A DNA stretch of 64,000 nt. Origin: Myxococcales bacterium (GTDB taxonomy: Bacteria; Myxococcota_A; Polyangia; Polyangiales; Polyangiaceae). Positions 25,909-33,776 of the stretch are shown here, piece by piece (position 1 is the first letter of the stretch; every line of letters starts with the position of its first letter). The DNA lies in assembly GCA_016712525.1 (NCBI GenBank), contig JADJQX010000006.1, positions 1,116,001 through 1,180,000 on the forward strand, in the 5' to 3' direction. The notes beneath the pieces were generated by a model. The model saw only the letters and a program-made list of their open reading frames with translations, was not told the DNA's origin and did not search any database. A program made the position numbers and the translations under genes.

Positions 25909-27452
25909 ACGACCTTCGGCTCGGGATCCGAGAGAACCTCGGGCAGTTCTCGCTGCTCGTCGTGGTGAACGCGTTCGTCGGCGCCGTGGTCGGCATGGAG
26001 CGCACGCTCCTCTCCCCGATCGCCGAGCAAGAGTTTCATCTCGAGGCCAAGGCGGCCGTGCTCTCGTTCATCGTGGTCTTCGGCGTTACGAAGGCCCTCA
26101 CGAACTACCTCGCGGGGCGGCTCTCGGATCGCTTCGGGCGGAAGCACGTGCTCGTCGCGGGTTGGCTCGTGGCCGTGCCCGTACCGTTTTTGCTCATGTG
26201 GGCGCCGAGCTGGGCGCTCGTGCTCTTCGCGAACGCGCTGCTCGGTGTGAGCCAAGGCCTCACGTGGTCGACGACCGTGATCATGAAGATCGACCTCGCC
26301 GGCCCCACGAAGCGCGGGCTCGCGATGGGCCTGAACGAGTTCGCCGGGTACTTCGCCGTCGCCGGGAGCGCGCTCGCCACGGGATTCGTCGCGACGCACT
26401 ACGGCCTCCGGCCCCAGCCGTTCTACCTCGGGGTCGTGTTCGTGATCGCGGGTCTCGGCCTCTCCGTGCTCGCCGTGCGCGAGACGAAGCACCACGTCGC
26501 CGCCGAGGGCAAGCTCGCGGGGACGGCAGAGGCCGCGCGCATCCCGAGCCCGCGCGAGGTGTTCTTGCGCACTTCGCTCCTCGACCGGAACCTCTCGAGC
26601 GTGAGCCAGGCCGGCCTCGTCAACAACCTCAACGACGGCATGGCGTGGGGCCTCTTCCCGCTCTTCTTCGCGGCGGCCAAGATGTCCCTCTCGCAGATCG
26701 GGACGCTCGCGGCCATCTACCCGGCGACGTGGGGGCTCTCGCAGCTCGTGACTGGCGCGCTCTCGGATCGCGTCGGGAGGAAATGGCTCATCGCCGCGGG
26801 CATGTGGGTGCAGGCGGTGGGCATCGGCGTCGTGGTGGTCTCACGCGGGTACGGCGGCTTCGCGGCGGGCGCGGCGCTCCTCGGGGTGGGCACGGCGATG
26901 GTCTATCCGACGCTGCTCGCCGCCATCGGCGACGTGGCGCACCCGTCGTGGCGCGCGTCGTCCGTGGGCGTGTACCGCTTGTGGCGCGATCTCGGGTACG
27001 CCGTGGGCGCGCTCCTCGCCGGTCTCACGGCCGACGCGCTCGGGCTCGCCGAGGCCATGTGGCTCGTGGCAGGGCTCACGTTCGCCTCGGGCCTCGTCGT
27101 GGCCGTCCGCATGCGCGAGACGCGCGTTCTGGAGTCGGTCGCGATTGCGCCCACGGGCTGCGTCGAACCTAGCGAGCTCGTTCGCATGCCGGGCGTCGTG
27201 GTCATCGACGTTCGCAGCGCCGAGGAGTACGCCGAGGGTCACGTCGAGGGTGCGATCCACGTCCCGGTCGACGAGCTCGCGTCGCGCGTCTCCGAGATCC
27301 CCAAGGGCGTGCCCGTCGTGACCGCCTGCGGGAAGGGCGGGGGACGGTCGGACCGCGCGGCGGAGACGCTCCGTGGGCTCGGATTCCCGGACGCGCGCGC
27401 CTTGTGCGGGGGGACGCGCGCCTGGCAAGAGCTCACCGCGCGCGGCATATGA
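25905..27452 (+). CDS. MFS transporter with C-terminal rhodanese domain
   Basis: About 515 aa. Twelve membrane helices (about 15-410), with the MFS loop 2-3 motif GRLSDRFGRKHVLVAG and its repeat GALSDRVGRKWLIAAG in the second half. A cytosolic rhodanese domain (about 425-515) has VVVIDVRSAEEYAEGHVEGA and the active-site loop TACGKGGGRSD with Cys475. A fusion like this would link export or import of a small solute to persulfide transfer on the inner face. The substrate is not evident; sulfur oxyanions or thiols are guesses. It is coupled to the ArsR-rhodanese regulator by an ATGA overlap and followed 138 nt later by a cysteine desulfurase, so the three probably act together. Confidence 0.88.
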   Translation: MNDLRLGIRENLGQFSLLVVVNAFVGAVVGMERTLLSPIAEQEFHLEAKAAVLSFIVVFGVTKALTNYLAGRLSDRFGRKHVLVAGWLVAVPVPFLLMWAPSWALVLFANALLGVSQGLTWSTTVIMKIDLAGPTKRGLAMGLNEFAGYFAVAGSALATGFVATHYGLRPQPFYLGVVFVIAGLGLSVLAVRETKHHVAAEGKLAGTAEAARIPSPREVFLRTSLLDRNLSSVSQAGLVNNLNDGMAWGLFPLFFAAAKMSLSQIGTLAAIYPATWGLSQLVTGALSDRVGRKWLIAAGMWVQAVGIGVVVVSRGYGGFAAGAALLGVGTAMVYPTLLAAIGDVAHPSWRASSVGVYRLWRDLGYAVGALLAGLTADALGLAEAMWLVAGLTFASGLVVAVRMRETRVLESVAIAPTGCVEPSELVRMPGVVVIDVRSAEEYAEGHVEGAIHVPVDELASRVSEIPKGVPVVTACGKGGGRSDRAAETLRGLGFPDARALCGGTRAWQELTARGI

Positions 27453-27590
27453 GGGGCGGAGGCGACCGTGGCCCGTAGGCCCGAGCGGGCACGGCGTCTG
27501 CACGCTGGAACAGAGCGCCGTCCGAGGTACGACCGCAGGCTCGTGACGCCCGAGCCACCGAAAGCGCAGCCCTGCCCTTGGAGCCCTCCC

Positions 27591-28757
27591 ATGCCCAACG
27601 CCACCCCCATCTACCTCGATCACAACGCCACGACGCCGATCCTGCCGGAGGTCGTCGATGCCATGCTCCCGTACCTGCGTGAGCACTTCGGAAACCCCTC
27701 GAGCTCCCACCCGTACGGCGCCGCGGCCCGTCGCGCCGTCGCCCTCGCGCGGGAAGATGTGGCCCGCCTCCTCGCCGCGGAGCCCGACGAGATCGTGTTC
27801 ACGTCGGGCGGCACCGAGGCGAACAACCTCGCCATCTTCGGGGCGATGGAGGGGGCTTCGCGCCGAGGGCTCGTCACGTCCGTCGTCGAGCACCCCGCGA
27901 CCTCTCGCCCCGCGGCGCGGCTCGAAGCGTACGGGGCGAAGGTGACGCGGCTCGGCGTCGACGACGCGGGGCGAGTGCACATGGGCGAAGCGCGGGGCGC
28001 GATCGACGTGGCGACGCGGCTCGTCTCGATCATGCACGCGAACAACGAGACGGGCATGCTCCAGCCCATCGCGGAGCTTTCGACCCACGCGCGAGCTCAC
28101 GGGGCGCTCGTGCACACGGACGCCGCCCAGTCGGTCGGCAAGGTCGTGGTCGACGTCGGCGAGCTCGGGGTCGACATGCTCACCGTCGCCGGGCACAAGC
28201 TCTATGCTCCGAAGGGGGTAGGAGCTCTCTATGTGCGCAGGGGTGTCGCGCTTGCGCCGTTCGCGCTCGGCGCCGGGCACGAGCGGGGGCTGCGCCCAGG
28301 CACGGAGAACGTGGCGTCGATCGTCGGTCTAGGGACCGCATGTGCCATCGCGCGGAGGGAGCTCGCGAGCGAGGCGGCCCGAGTGCGCGCGCTCCGCGAC
28401 AGGCTCCACCAGCGCCTCGCCGCGCGCGTCTTCGGGCTCGCGCTCAACGGAGGCGTCGAGGGGCGCTTGCCGAACACTCTGAGCGTCAGGTTCCCCGGGG
28501 TGCGCGGGAGCGTCGTGCTCGCGGGTGCGCCGGAGATCGCGGCGTCGACGGGCTCGGCATGCCACGAAGGTGGCGAGGAGGCCTCCGCGGTCGTCCTCGC
28601 CATGGGCATTGCCCCCGAGGATGCCCTTGGAACCGTTCGGCTCTCGCTCGGCCGAGGTACCACCGAGGACGACGTGGACCGAGCTGCGCACGCCCTCGCC
28701 TCGGCCTGGGAGCGGGCAGGGGGTGCGACGACGGTCACCGGCCCCACGGGCCTTTGA
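27591..28757 (+). CDS. Cysteine desulfurase (NifS/IscS-type, PLP)
   Basis: About 388 aa from ATG 27591 (MPNATPIYLDHNATTP), the normal start for the family. Visible motifs: FGNPSSSHPYG, FTSGGTEANNLAIFG, EHPATSRP, HANNETG, HTDAAQSVGK, PLP lysine Lys203 in AGHKLYAPKG, and catalytic Cys324 in STGSACHEGG. It removes sulfur from L-cysteine as a protein persulfide for Fe-S clusters, thionucleosides or, here, perhaps the two neighbouring rhodanese domains. No iscU, sufE or tusA lies beside it. The 138-nt gap before it shows no terminator, so it may be part of the ArsR-MFS operon. Confidence 0.92.
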   Translation: MPNATPIYLDHNATTPILPEVVDAMLPYLREHFGNPSSSHPYGAAARRAVALAREDVARLLAAEPDEIVFTSGGTEANNLAIFGAMEGASRRGLVTSVVEHPATSRPAARLEAYGAKVTRLGVDDAGRVHMGEARGAIDVATRLVSIMHANNETGMLQPIAELSTHARAHGALVHTDAAQSVGKVVVDVGELGVDMLTVAGHKLYAPKGVGALYVRRGVALAPFALGAGHERGLRPGTENVASIVGLGTACAIARRELASEAARVRALRDRLHQRLAARVFGLALNGGVEGRLPNTLSVRFPGVRGSVVLAGAPEIAASTGSACHEGGEEASAVVLAMGIAPEDALGTVRLSLGRGTTEDDVDRAAHALASAWERAGGATTVTGPTGL

Positions 28758-28865
28758 CCCAGCCCGTGGAGGTCCCCGCCGCCCGCGTACCGAGCCTCGA
28801 GACCAGTGGGTAAGAAGATGTAGGTGCCCTCGAGGCCGAGCCGACGAAAAAAATGTTTCGTAGGG

Positions 28866-28893
28866 TGTCGGAAAGGGACGGGGCCCTTCGCTC
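28866..28893 (+). promoter_or_regulatory. Candidate ECF42-type promoter before the YCII gene
   Basis: TGTCGG (28866-28871), 17 nt, then CGCTC (28889-28893), located 45 nt upstream of the YCII/DGPF ATG. From memory, the reported ECF42 signature has TGTCGA at -35 and CG(A/T)C at -10. This site matches five of six at -35 and only loosely at -10. Position before the gene usually controlled by ECF42 sigma factors is the main support. Confidence 0.35.
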
Positions 28894-28937
28894 TCCCCCT
28901 GAAGGCGCGACGAAGCGCCCCGAAAGGACCTGACATC

Positions 28938-29276
28938 ATGAGCAAGAAGTTCCTCCTCCTCTATCGCAACCCCCTCGCCGCCGAGTCCGCGCCCCCGTCG
29001 CCGTCCGAGATGCAGGCGGCCCTCGCGCAGTGGCACGACTGGAAGTCTCGGTTCCCCGCGATCGTCGACATGGGCGACGGGCTCCTCCCCACGGGGCGCG
29101 CGCTGAAGGGCGGAGTCGTGACCGACGGGCCGGTGGTCGAGGCGAAGGAGCTCGTCTCGGGCTACTCGATCGTCGAGGCGGCCGACTACGACGCCGCGCT
29201 GGTCGTCGCCAAGGCTTGCCCGATCACGTTCATGCCGGGCGCGACGATCGAGGTCCGCGAGCTCGCGGGGTACTGA
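28938..29276 (+). CDS. YCII-related (DGPF) protein
   Basis: A 112-aa single-domain protein of the YCII/DGPF family: KKFLLLYRNPLAAES start, a central DMGDGLLPTGRALKG, TDGPVVEAKELVSGYSIVEA (the DGPF-like segment, here DGPV) and a C-terminal IEVREL. The start ATG 28938 has GAAAGGA at a good distance. It is followed after 21 nt by an ECF sigma factor with a TPR tail; this association of DGPF proteins with ECF42 sigma factors is well known, although the biochemical function of the DGPF protein is not. It is likely the main target of that sigma factor. Confidence 0.88.
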   Translation: MSKKFLLLYRNPLAAESAPPSPSEMQAALAQWHDWKSRFPAIVDMGDGLLPTGRALKGGVVTDGPVVEAKELVSGYSIVEAADYDAALVVAKACPITFMPGATIEVRELAGY

Positions 29277-29297
29277 GGAAATCCGCGGGGAGCGACC

Positions 29298-30539
29298 ATG
29301 ACGTCCGCCGAGACATCGGTCGGCCTCGTGCTCCGGCACGAGTACGGGCGCATCGTGGCTTCGCTCCTCCGTGAGCTCGGCGCGCACAGGCTCGCGCAAA
29401 TCGAGGACGGCCTCGCACAGGCGATGCTCGAGGCGACCGTGGGGTGGCGCGCTCGCGGGGTGCCTCCGAACGCCGCCGCCTACCTCCACAGAGCGGCGCG
29501 GAACCGCGTCATCGACGAGCTACGCAGAGAACGCAAGACCGAGGGGCTCGAGGCCGCCCCCGAGCCGAGCCTCGAGCCCACGGAGGTCTTCCTCGCCGAC
29601 GAGCTCCACGACGACGAGCTGCGAGCGCTCTTCGCGTGCGCCGATCCCTCCATCCCGTTGCCTTCGCAGATCGTGTTCGCCTTGCGGGCCCTCTCGGGGT
29701 TTTCGACCCGCGAGATCGCGCGGCGGCTCGTGACCTCGGAGGAAAACGTCCAAAAACGCTGGGAGCGCGCGCGTGACGCCCTCGCCCAGGTCGACCTCTC
29801 GGCCGAACAGGCCGCCGACGACCGGGCCGCGCGGGTCGAGTCCGTGCTGCGCATGATCTACGTCGTCTTCACGGAGGGCTATTTCGCGTCGTCGGGCGAG
29901 CGTGTGCTGCGCCTCGAGCTGTGCCAAGAGGCCATTCGCCTCGCGGGCCTCGTCGCTCGGAACCCTCGCACCACGTGCGGCGCGGCGTGGGCGCTCGTGG
30001 CGCTTCAGCACCTTCACCACGCCCGCCGCGACGCCCGCGTGGGCGCCGACGGGATCCCCGTGTCGATCGAGGACCAAGATCGCGCGCTCTACCGCCGCGA
30101 CGAGCTCGCCGTGGCCCTCGACGCGCTCACGCTCGCGGGGCCCGAAGGGCGCGCGTCGAAGTACGGCCTCGAGGCCGCGATCGCCGGGGAGCACGCGTTC
30201 GCGCCGACGTTCACCGACACACGGTGGGGAGAGATCGTCGCGCTCTACGAGGCACTCGCCCGCATCGACCCGTCCCCTCTGCACGAGCTCCACGCCTCGA
30301 TCGCGCTCTCGTACGCCGAGGGGCCCGAGGCCGCCCTCGCGAGGCTCGCGACCCTCAGGCCGCCGACGTGGCTCGCCGCCTCGCACATGTGGCTCGCCAC
30401 CTACGCCGATCTCCATAGACGCCTCGGTCACGAGCGTGAGGCCGAGGCGTACTACGCGAAGGCCATGGCCCTCGCGCCCCCCATCGAGCGCGAGATGCTC
30501 GCGCGCCGCATGCGCCGCGAAGGCCCGCGCGGGGGCTGA
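29298..30539 (+). CDS. ECF42-type RNA polymerase sigma factor with TPR-like C-terminal extension
   Basis: About 413 aa, double the size of ordinary ECF factors. Sigma region 2 (about 10-80, YLHRAARNRVIDELRRERK) and region 4 (about 105-170, LPSQIVFALRALSGFSTREIARRL) are followed by a 200-residue helical extension: RMIYVVFTEGYFASSGE, LCQEAIRLAGLV, AAWALVALQHLHHARRDAR, EREAEAYYAKAMAL. This is the ECF42 pattern; the extension replaces an anti-sigma factor and is needed for activity in studied members. No anti-sigma gene is present. It is adjacent to the DGPF gene as expected. Confidence 0.88.
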   Translation: MTSAETSVGLVLRHEYGRIVASLLRELGAHRLAQIEDGLAQAMLEATVGWRARGVPPNAAAYLHRAARNRVIDELRRERKTEGLEAAPEPSLEPTEVFLADELHDDELRALFACADPSIPLPSQIVFALRALSGFSTREIARRLVTSEENVQKRWERARDALAQVDLSAEQAADDRAARVESVLRMIYVVFTEGYFASSGERVLRLELCQEAIRLAGLVARNPRTTCGAAWALVALQHLHHARRDARVGADGIPVSIEDQDRALYRRDELAVALDALTLAGPEGRASKYGLEAAIAGEHAFAPTFTDTRWGEIVALYEALARIDPSPLHELHASIALSYAEGPEAALARLATLRPPTWLAASHMWLATYADLHRRLGHEREAEAYYAKAMALAPPIEREMLARRMRREGPRGG

Positions 30540-30588
30540 CGACAACCCTGACAGGAGGCTGTCACTCGAGGGCGGTACGTAGGGAGAC

Positions 30589-31209
30589 ATGAACCTCTAC
30601 CGCCATCCGCTCTCCTCGTGTTCCCGCAGGGCCGTCCAGACCGTCCTCGAGCTCGGCCTCGAAGACCGGGTCGAGCTCGTCACCGTCGATCTCGCGAAGG
30701 GCGCCCAGCGCGCCCCCGAGTTTCTCGCCAAGAACCCGAACGGCCGCGTCCCCGTCCTCGTCGACGGCGACTTCGTGCTGTGGGAGTCGAACGCCATCAT
30801 GCAGTACCTCGCCGACGGCGTGCCCGGGCAGCGGCTCTTCCCCGAGGAGCGGCGTGCCCGCGCGGACGTCGTGCGCTGGATGTTCTGGAACGCGCACCAC
30901 TTCTCGCAGGGCGTCTCCACGTTGAACCGCGAGCGCATGGTGAAAAAGATCCTCGGCCAGGGTGAGCCCGACCCGGCGGAGGTCGCGCGCGGCGAGGCGA
31001 TGGTGCGCACGTTCGGCGCGGTGCTCGACGCGAGGCTCGAGGGGCGTGCGTACCTCGTGGGAGACGGGCTCACGCTCGCGGACATCGCCGTCGCCTCGGA
31101 GCTCTCGTCGTGGGAGCGCGCCGCGTTGCCGCTCGAGGGCTTCGGCAACGTGAGGCGCTGGTTCGACGCGGTCCGCTCACGTCCCTCGTGGGCCCGCTCG
31201 GGCGGGTGA
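30589..31209 (+). CDS. Glutathione S-transferase family protein
   Basis: About 206 aa. The N-terminal thioredoxin-like domain has LYRHPLSSCSRRAVQTVLELG (Ser/Cys at the active site), the cis-Pro region NGRVPVLVDGDFVLWESNAIMQYLAD with the conserved ES pair for glutathione binding, and a C-terminal helical domain with LVGDGLTLADIAVASEL (N-capping box). It is probably cytosolic and conjugates or reduces electrophiles. It lies 49 nt after the sigma factor; a TGACAG-GAGG-CTGTCA inverted repeat sits in that gap (30549-30564), so it may have its own control. Confidence 0.88.
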   Translation: MNLYRHPLSSCSRRAVQTVLELGLEDRVELVTVDLAKGAQRAPEFLAKNPNGRVPVLVDGDFVLWESNAIMQYLADGVPGQRLFPEERRARADVVRWMFWNAHHFSQGVSTLNRERMVKKILGQGEPDPAEVARGEAMVRTFGAVLDARLEGRAYLVGDGLTLADIAVASELSSWERAALPLEGFGNVRRWFDAVRSRPSWARSGG

Positions 31210-31268
31210 GGGGCGCGGGGCACGAAAGCTGCTGCTCGCGCGGCGCGTTCTGCGCCATCCTGTGGCAT

Positions 31269-32861
31269 ATGAGGGTGCGTTCTCTCGGCGTAGGGCTCGT
31301 CGTGCTCAGTCTCATCGTGGGGTGCCGGAGACGAGAGCCGGGGGGCGGCGTCGACGGGGCTCCACCGCTCCCCGGACCGTCGAAGCCCGCGATGTCGGAA
31401 CCGTCGCCGAGCGTCCCGGTCGCGGCAGGCCTGCCGGCATTCCCGGGCGCCGAGGGGTTCGGCGCGGCGGCCAGCGGCGGTCGTGGGGGGCGCGTCCTCT
31501 ACGTGACGACGCTCGCCCCGCGTGGGCCGGGCTCGCTTCAGGAGGCGCTCGACGCCGAAGGGCCTCGCACGATCCTGTTTCGTGTGAGCGGCCGCATCGA
31601 AGCCGTGCCCATCCTGTCCCGTGGCGACGTGACGATCGCCGGCCAGTCGTCGCCCGGAGGGATCACGCTTCGTGGCCTGCTCGTTCAGGGGGATGTCGTG
31701 TGCGAAGGGCCTTCTGCGCCCGAGTGCCCGACGCCGAAGCTCGCCCCGAAGAACTTCGTCGTTCGCCACCTCCGGATTCGTCCTGGCAAATTCGACGACC
31801 CGAACGGCGCCGGGGACGGGCTCCGGCTCCACCACGCGAAGCTCGGCGTCGTCGATCACGTGTCGATCGGGAACGCCGCGGACGAGGCCGTGCAGATCTC
31901 GTTCTCGAGCGACGTCACGATCCAGCGCTCCATCTTCGCCGAGACCTTGGGTGAGCACGCGGAGTTTGGCGGCATGCTCGTGAACTACTCGGACCCGGCG
32001 CGCGGCGCGCCGCTCACGCGCCTCACCCTTCACCACAACGTGTGGAACCGCATTTTCGGCAGGCTCCCCGAGGTGAGCCGCGAGAACGTGCCCGATGCGA
32101 CCACGATGGACCTCGAGGTGTCCGCGAACCTCTACTGGGACGCGCGTCGGCCGGCGTACGTCGCCGCGTCGAACCCGCAGGATGGCAAGAAGCTCCACTA
32201 CCGCTTGAACTGGATATCCAACTACAGCGCCCAAGATCCTGACCAGTCGCGGAGCTTCGGCGTGCTCGGGATCGAAGGCGGCCCTACCCCCGCGCGGCCA
32301 GCGTTCTTCGAGGGGACGACGGCCTTCGTCTCCGGAAATCGGATGTCTCGCACGACGCGGACGGACCTCGAGCTCGTCTTCAACAATGACGACTACGTCC
32401 CCGAGGAGAAGGCAGGCTCCCTCCCCTGGGGCAACTCCGGGGCCGCCCGGCCCGCGTGGGCACGAGCTGCGCGGCACGACTTCCCGCCCGTGAGCTACCC
32501 TAAAGACGCCCGCGGGCTCGCCCCCGAGCTCTACGCCACGGCGGGCGCGTTCCCTCGCGATCCGCTCGATCGACGTGTCATGCGCTTCGTCAAAGAAGGC
32601 ACCTTCGACCGCGCGCCGCTCGATCGAAACCCCGCCGGCGACACGGATGGTCTACCCTTCGACGTGGCCCCTCGAGCGCCCGCCGACACGGACGGCGACG
32701 GCATGCCCGACGAATGGGAGATCGGGAACGGGCTCGACCCGAAGAGCCCCGCCGACGGAGCGCTCACGACGCTCTCCACGAGGCGCCTCGGGATCGCGGG
32801 GTACACGAACCTCGAGGTGTACCTGGAGGAGCGCTCGCGCGAGGTCATGCGGGGGATGTGA
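31269..32861 (+). CDS. Pectate-lyase-like (polysaccharide lyase) lipoprotein
   Basis: About 530 aa from ATG 31269, which gives a proper lipoprotein signal with lipobox LIVGC. The catalytic-type domain starts FPGAEGFGAAASGGRGGRV, then LYVTTLAPRGPGSLQEAL and GPRTILFRVSGRI, the standard opening of the right-handed beta-helix pectate lyases. Later WISNYSAQ and LHHAKLGVVDHVS are strand repeats. The C-terminus has DTDGDGMPDEWEIGNGLDP, the calcium-repeat tail common to secreted lyases. As a lipoprotein it would act on the cell surface or in the periplasm. The uronic polymer it cuts is unknown, and catalytic Arg/Asp residues cannot be assigned with confidence by eye. Confidence 0.78.
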   Translation: MRVRSLGVGLVVLSLIVGCRRREPGGGVDGAPPLPGPSKPAMSEPSPSVPVAAGLPAFPGAEGFGAAASGGRGGRVLYVTTLAPRGPGSLQEALDAEGPRTILFRVSGRIEAVPILSRGDVTIAGQSSPGGITLRGLLVQGDVVCEGPSAPECPTPKLAPKNFVVRHLRIRPGKFDDPNGAGDGLRLHHAKLGVVDHVSIGNAADEAVQISFSSDVTIQRSIFAETLGEHAEFGGMLVNYSDPARGAPLTRLTLHHNVWNRIFGRLPEVSRENVPDATTMDLEVSANLYWDARRPAYVAASNPQDGKKLHYRLNWISNYSAQDPDQSRSFGVLGIEGGPTPARPAFFEGTTAFVSGNRMSRTTRTDLELVFNNDDYVPEEKAGSLPWGNSGAARPAWARAARHDFPPVSYPKDARGLAPELYATAGAFPRDPLDRRVMRFVKEGTFDRAPLDRNPAGDTDGLPFDVAPRAPADTDGDGMPDEWEIGNGLDPKSPADGALTTLSTRRLGIAGYTNLEVYLEERSREVMRGM

Positions 32862-32882
32862 GGCGCCGTGCGCGGTCGCTCC

Positions 32883-33776
32883 TCATTCGACGCCAAGCGA
32901 CAACGTGGTCACGGCGACGCCTCCACGGTCGTCACGCAAGACCGCTACGAGGTGCACCACGCCGGGGGCTTCCGGGGCGAGCAGGTCGTTGTCCGACGTG
33001 CTCGCGGTGTCGTTCGAAGCGCGCCCCGTGCGCTCGTGGGACAGCGTTCCAGCCGAGGCGTACCACGTGACCCGGAGCGCTTCACGCCGCGTCACGAGGT
33101 CGTCTCCGCTGGGGGGCACGGCGACGTAGGCCTCGGCGCTCGTCGGTTCCCACGAGGCCCTCAGGGGGACGCGCGCTCCGCGCCGAAGGGTGCGGCGGGC
33201 CAGCGTGTCGCCGAGCGGCTCGAGGCGAAGGCCCGTGGGGTTCTCGTTCGGACGTGCCAAGCGCCCGAGACGCGCCGCGACCTCGGCGGGGACACGTGCG
33301 GGCGCACACGTGAGCCGGAGCGACGCGAAGGTCGTCGTGTCAGCCCCTCTCACGCGGAGCGGCTGATAGTGGCCGCCGGTGACGTCGGCGTCCCGAGGAC
33401 GAAGATCGGCCGAGGTGACCTCGGGGCCGAACGTGAGGCACGCTTCGCGGGGCACGACGAGGGTCGCCTCCCCCGACGAAGTCGATCCGGCGAGCACGCC
33501 GTCGTCCCGCAAGCAGCTCGCGGGGGCAGCTCCGTTCTCGCCGAGCGCACGGGGGAGCGCGCAGAAGGCCAGCTCGACGGCGGTTCCCTCGACGATCCCG
33601 TCCCTGCTCGCGATGACGGGCGACACGCGCACCGTCGCGCCGGGAGGGGCCTCGGGAGGATCGAGCACGACGGCGACGACACGGGGCGAATCGAGGCGCG
33701 AGAGGCCCTCGTCGAGATCCGGACGGCACCCGAAGGCGAGCGTCGCGAGGAGGAGCGGAGCACGGAGCGCTCTCAT
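32883..33776 (-). CDS. Lipoprotein of unknown function, last gene of envelope operon
   Basis: About 297 aa. A short signal with lipobox LAFGC (residues 13-17) is followed by beta-rich sequence with five Cys and PPGATVRVSPVIASRDG, perhaps an Ig-like fold, and a C-terminal strand-rich part GVVHLVAVLRDDRGGVAVTTLSLG that resembles an Ig-like or cadherin-like module. Function not recognised. Its ATG overlaps the TonB-dependent receptor stop (ATGA), so it is made with the receptor and may act as a surface partner, as SusD-type lipoproteins do for SusC, though no sequence likeness to SusD is seen. Confidence 0.7.
   Translation of the reverse strand: MRALRAPLLLATLAFGCRPDLDEGLSRLDSPRVVAVVLDPPEAPPGATVRVSPVIASRDGIVEGTAVELAFCALPRALGENGAAPASCLRDDGVLAGSTSSGEATLVVPREACLTFGPEVTSADLRPRDADVTGGHYQPLRVRGADTTTFASLRLTCAPARVPAEVAARLGRLARPNENPTGLRLEPLGDTLARRTLRRGARVPLRASWEPTSAEAYVAVPPSGDDLVTRREALRVTWYASAGTLSHERTGRASNDTASTSDNDLLAPEAPGVVHLVAVLRDDRGGVAVTTLSLGVE

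Noticed and set aside
30549..30564. TGACAG-GAGG-CTGTCA as an operator for the GST gene
   Set aside because: Only 6-bp arms; such repeats occur by chance in 64 kb. Kept as a note in the GST entry.
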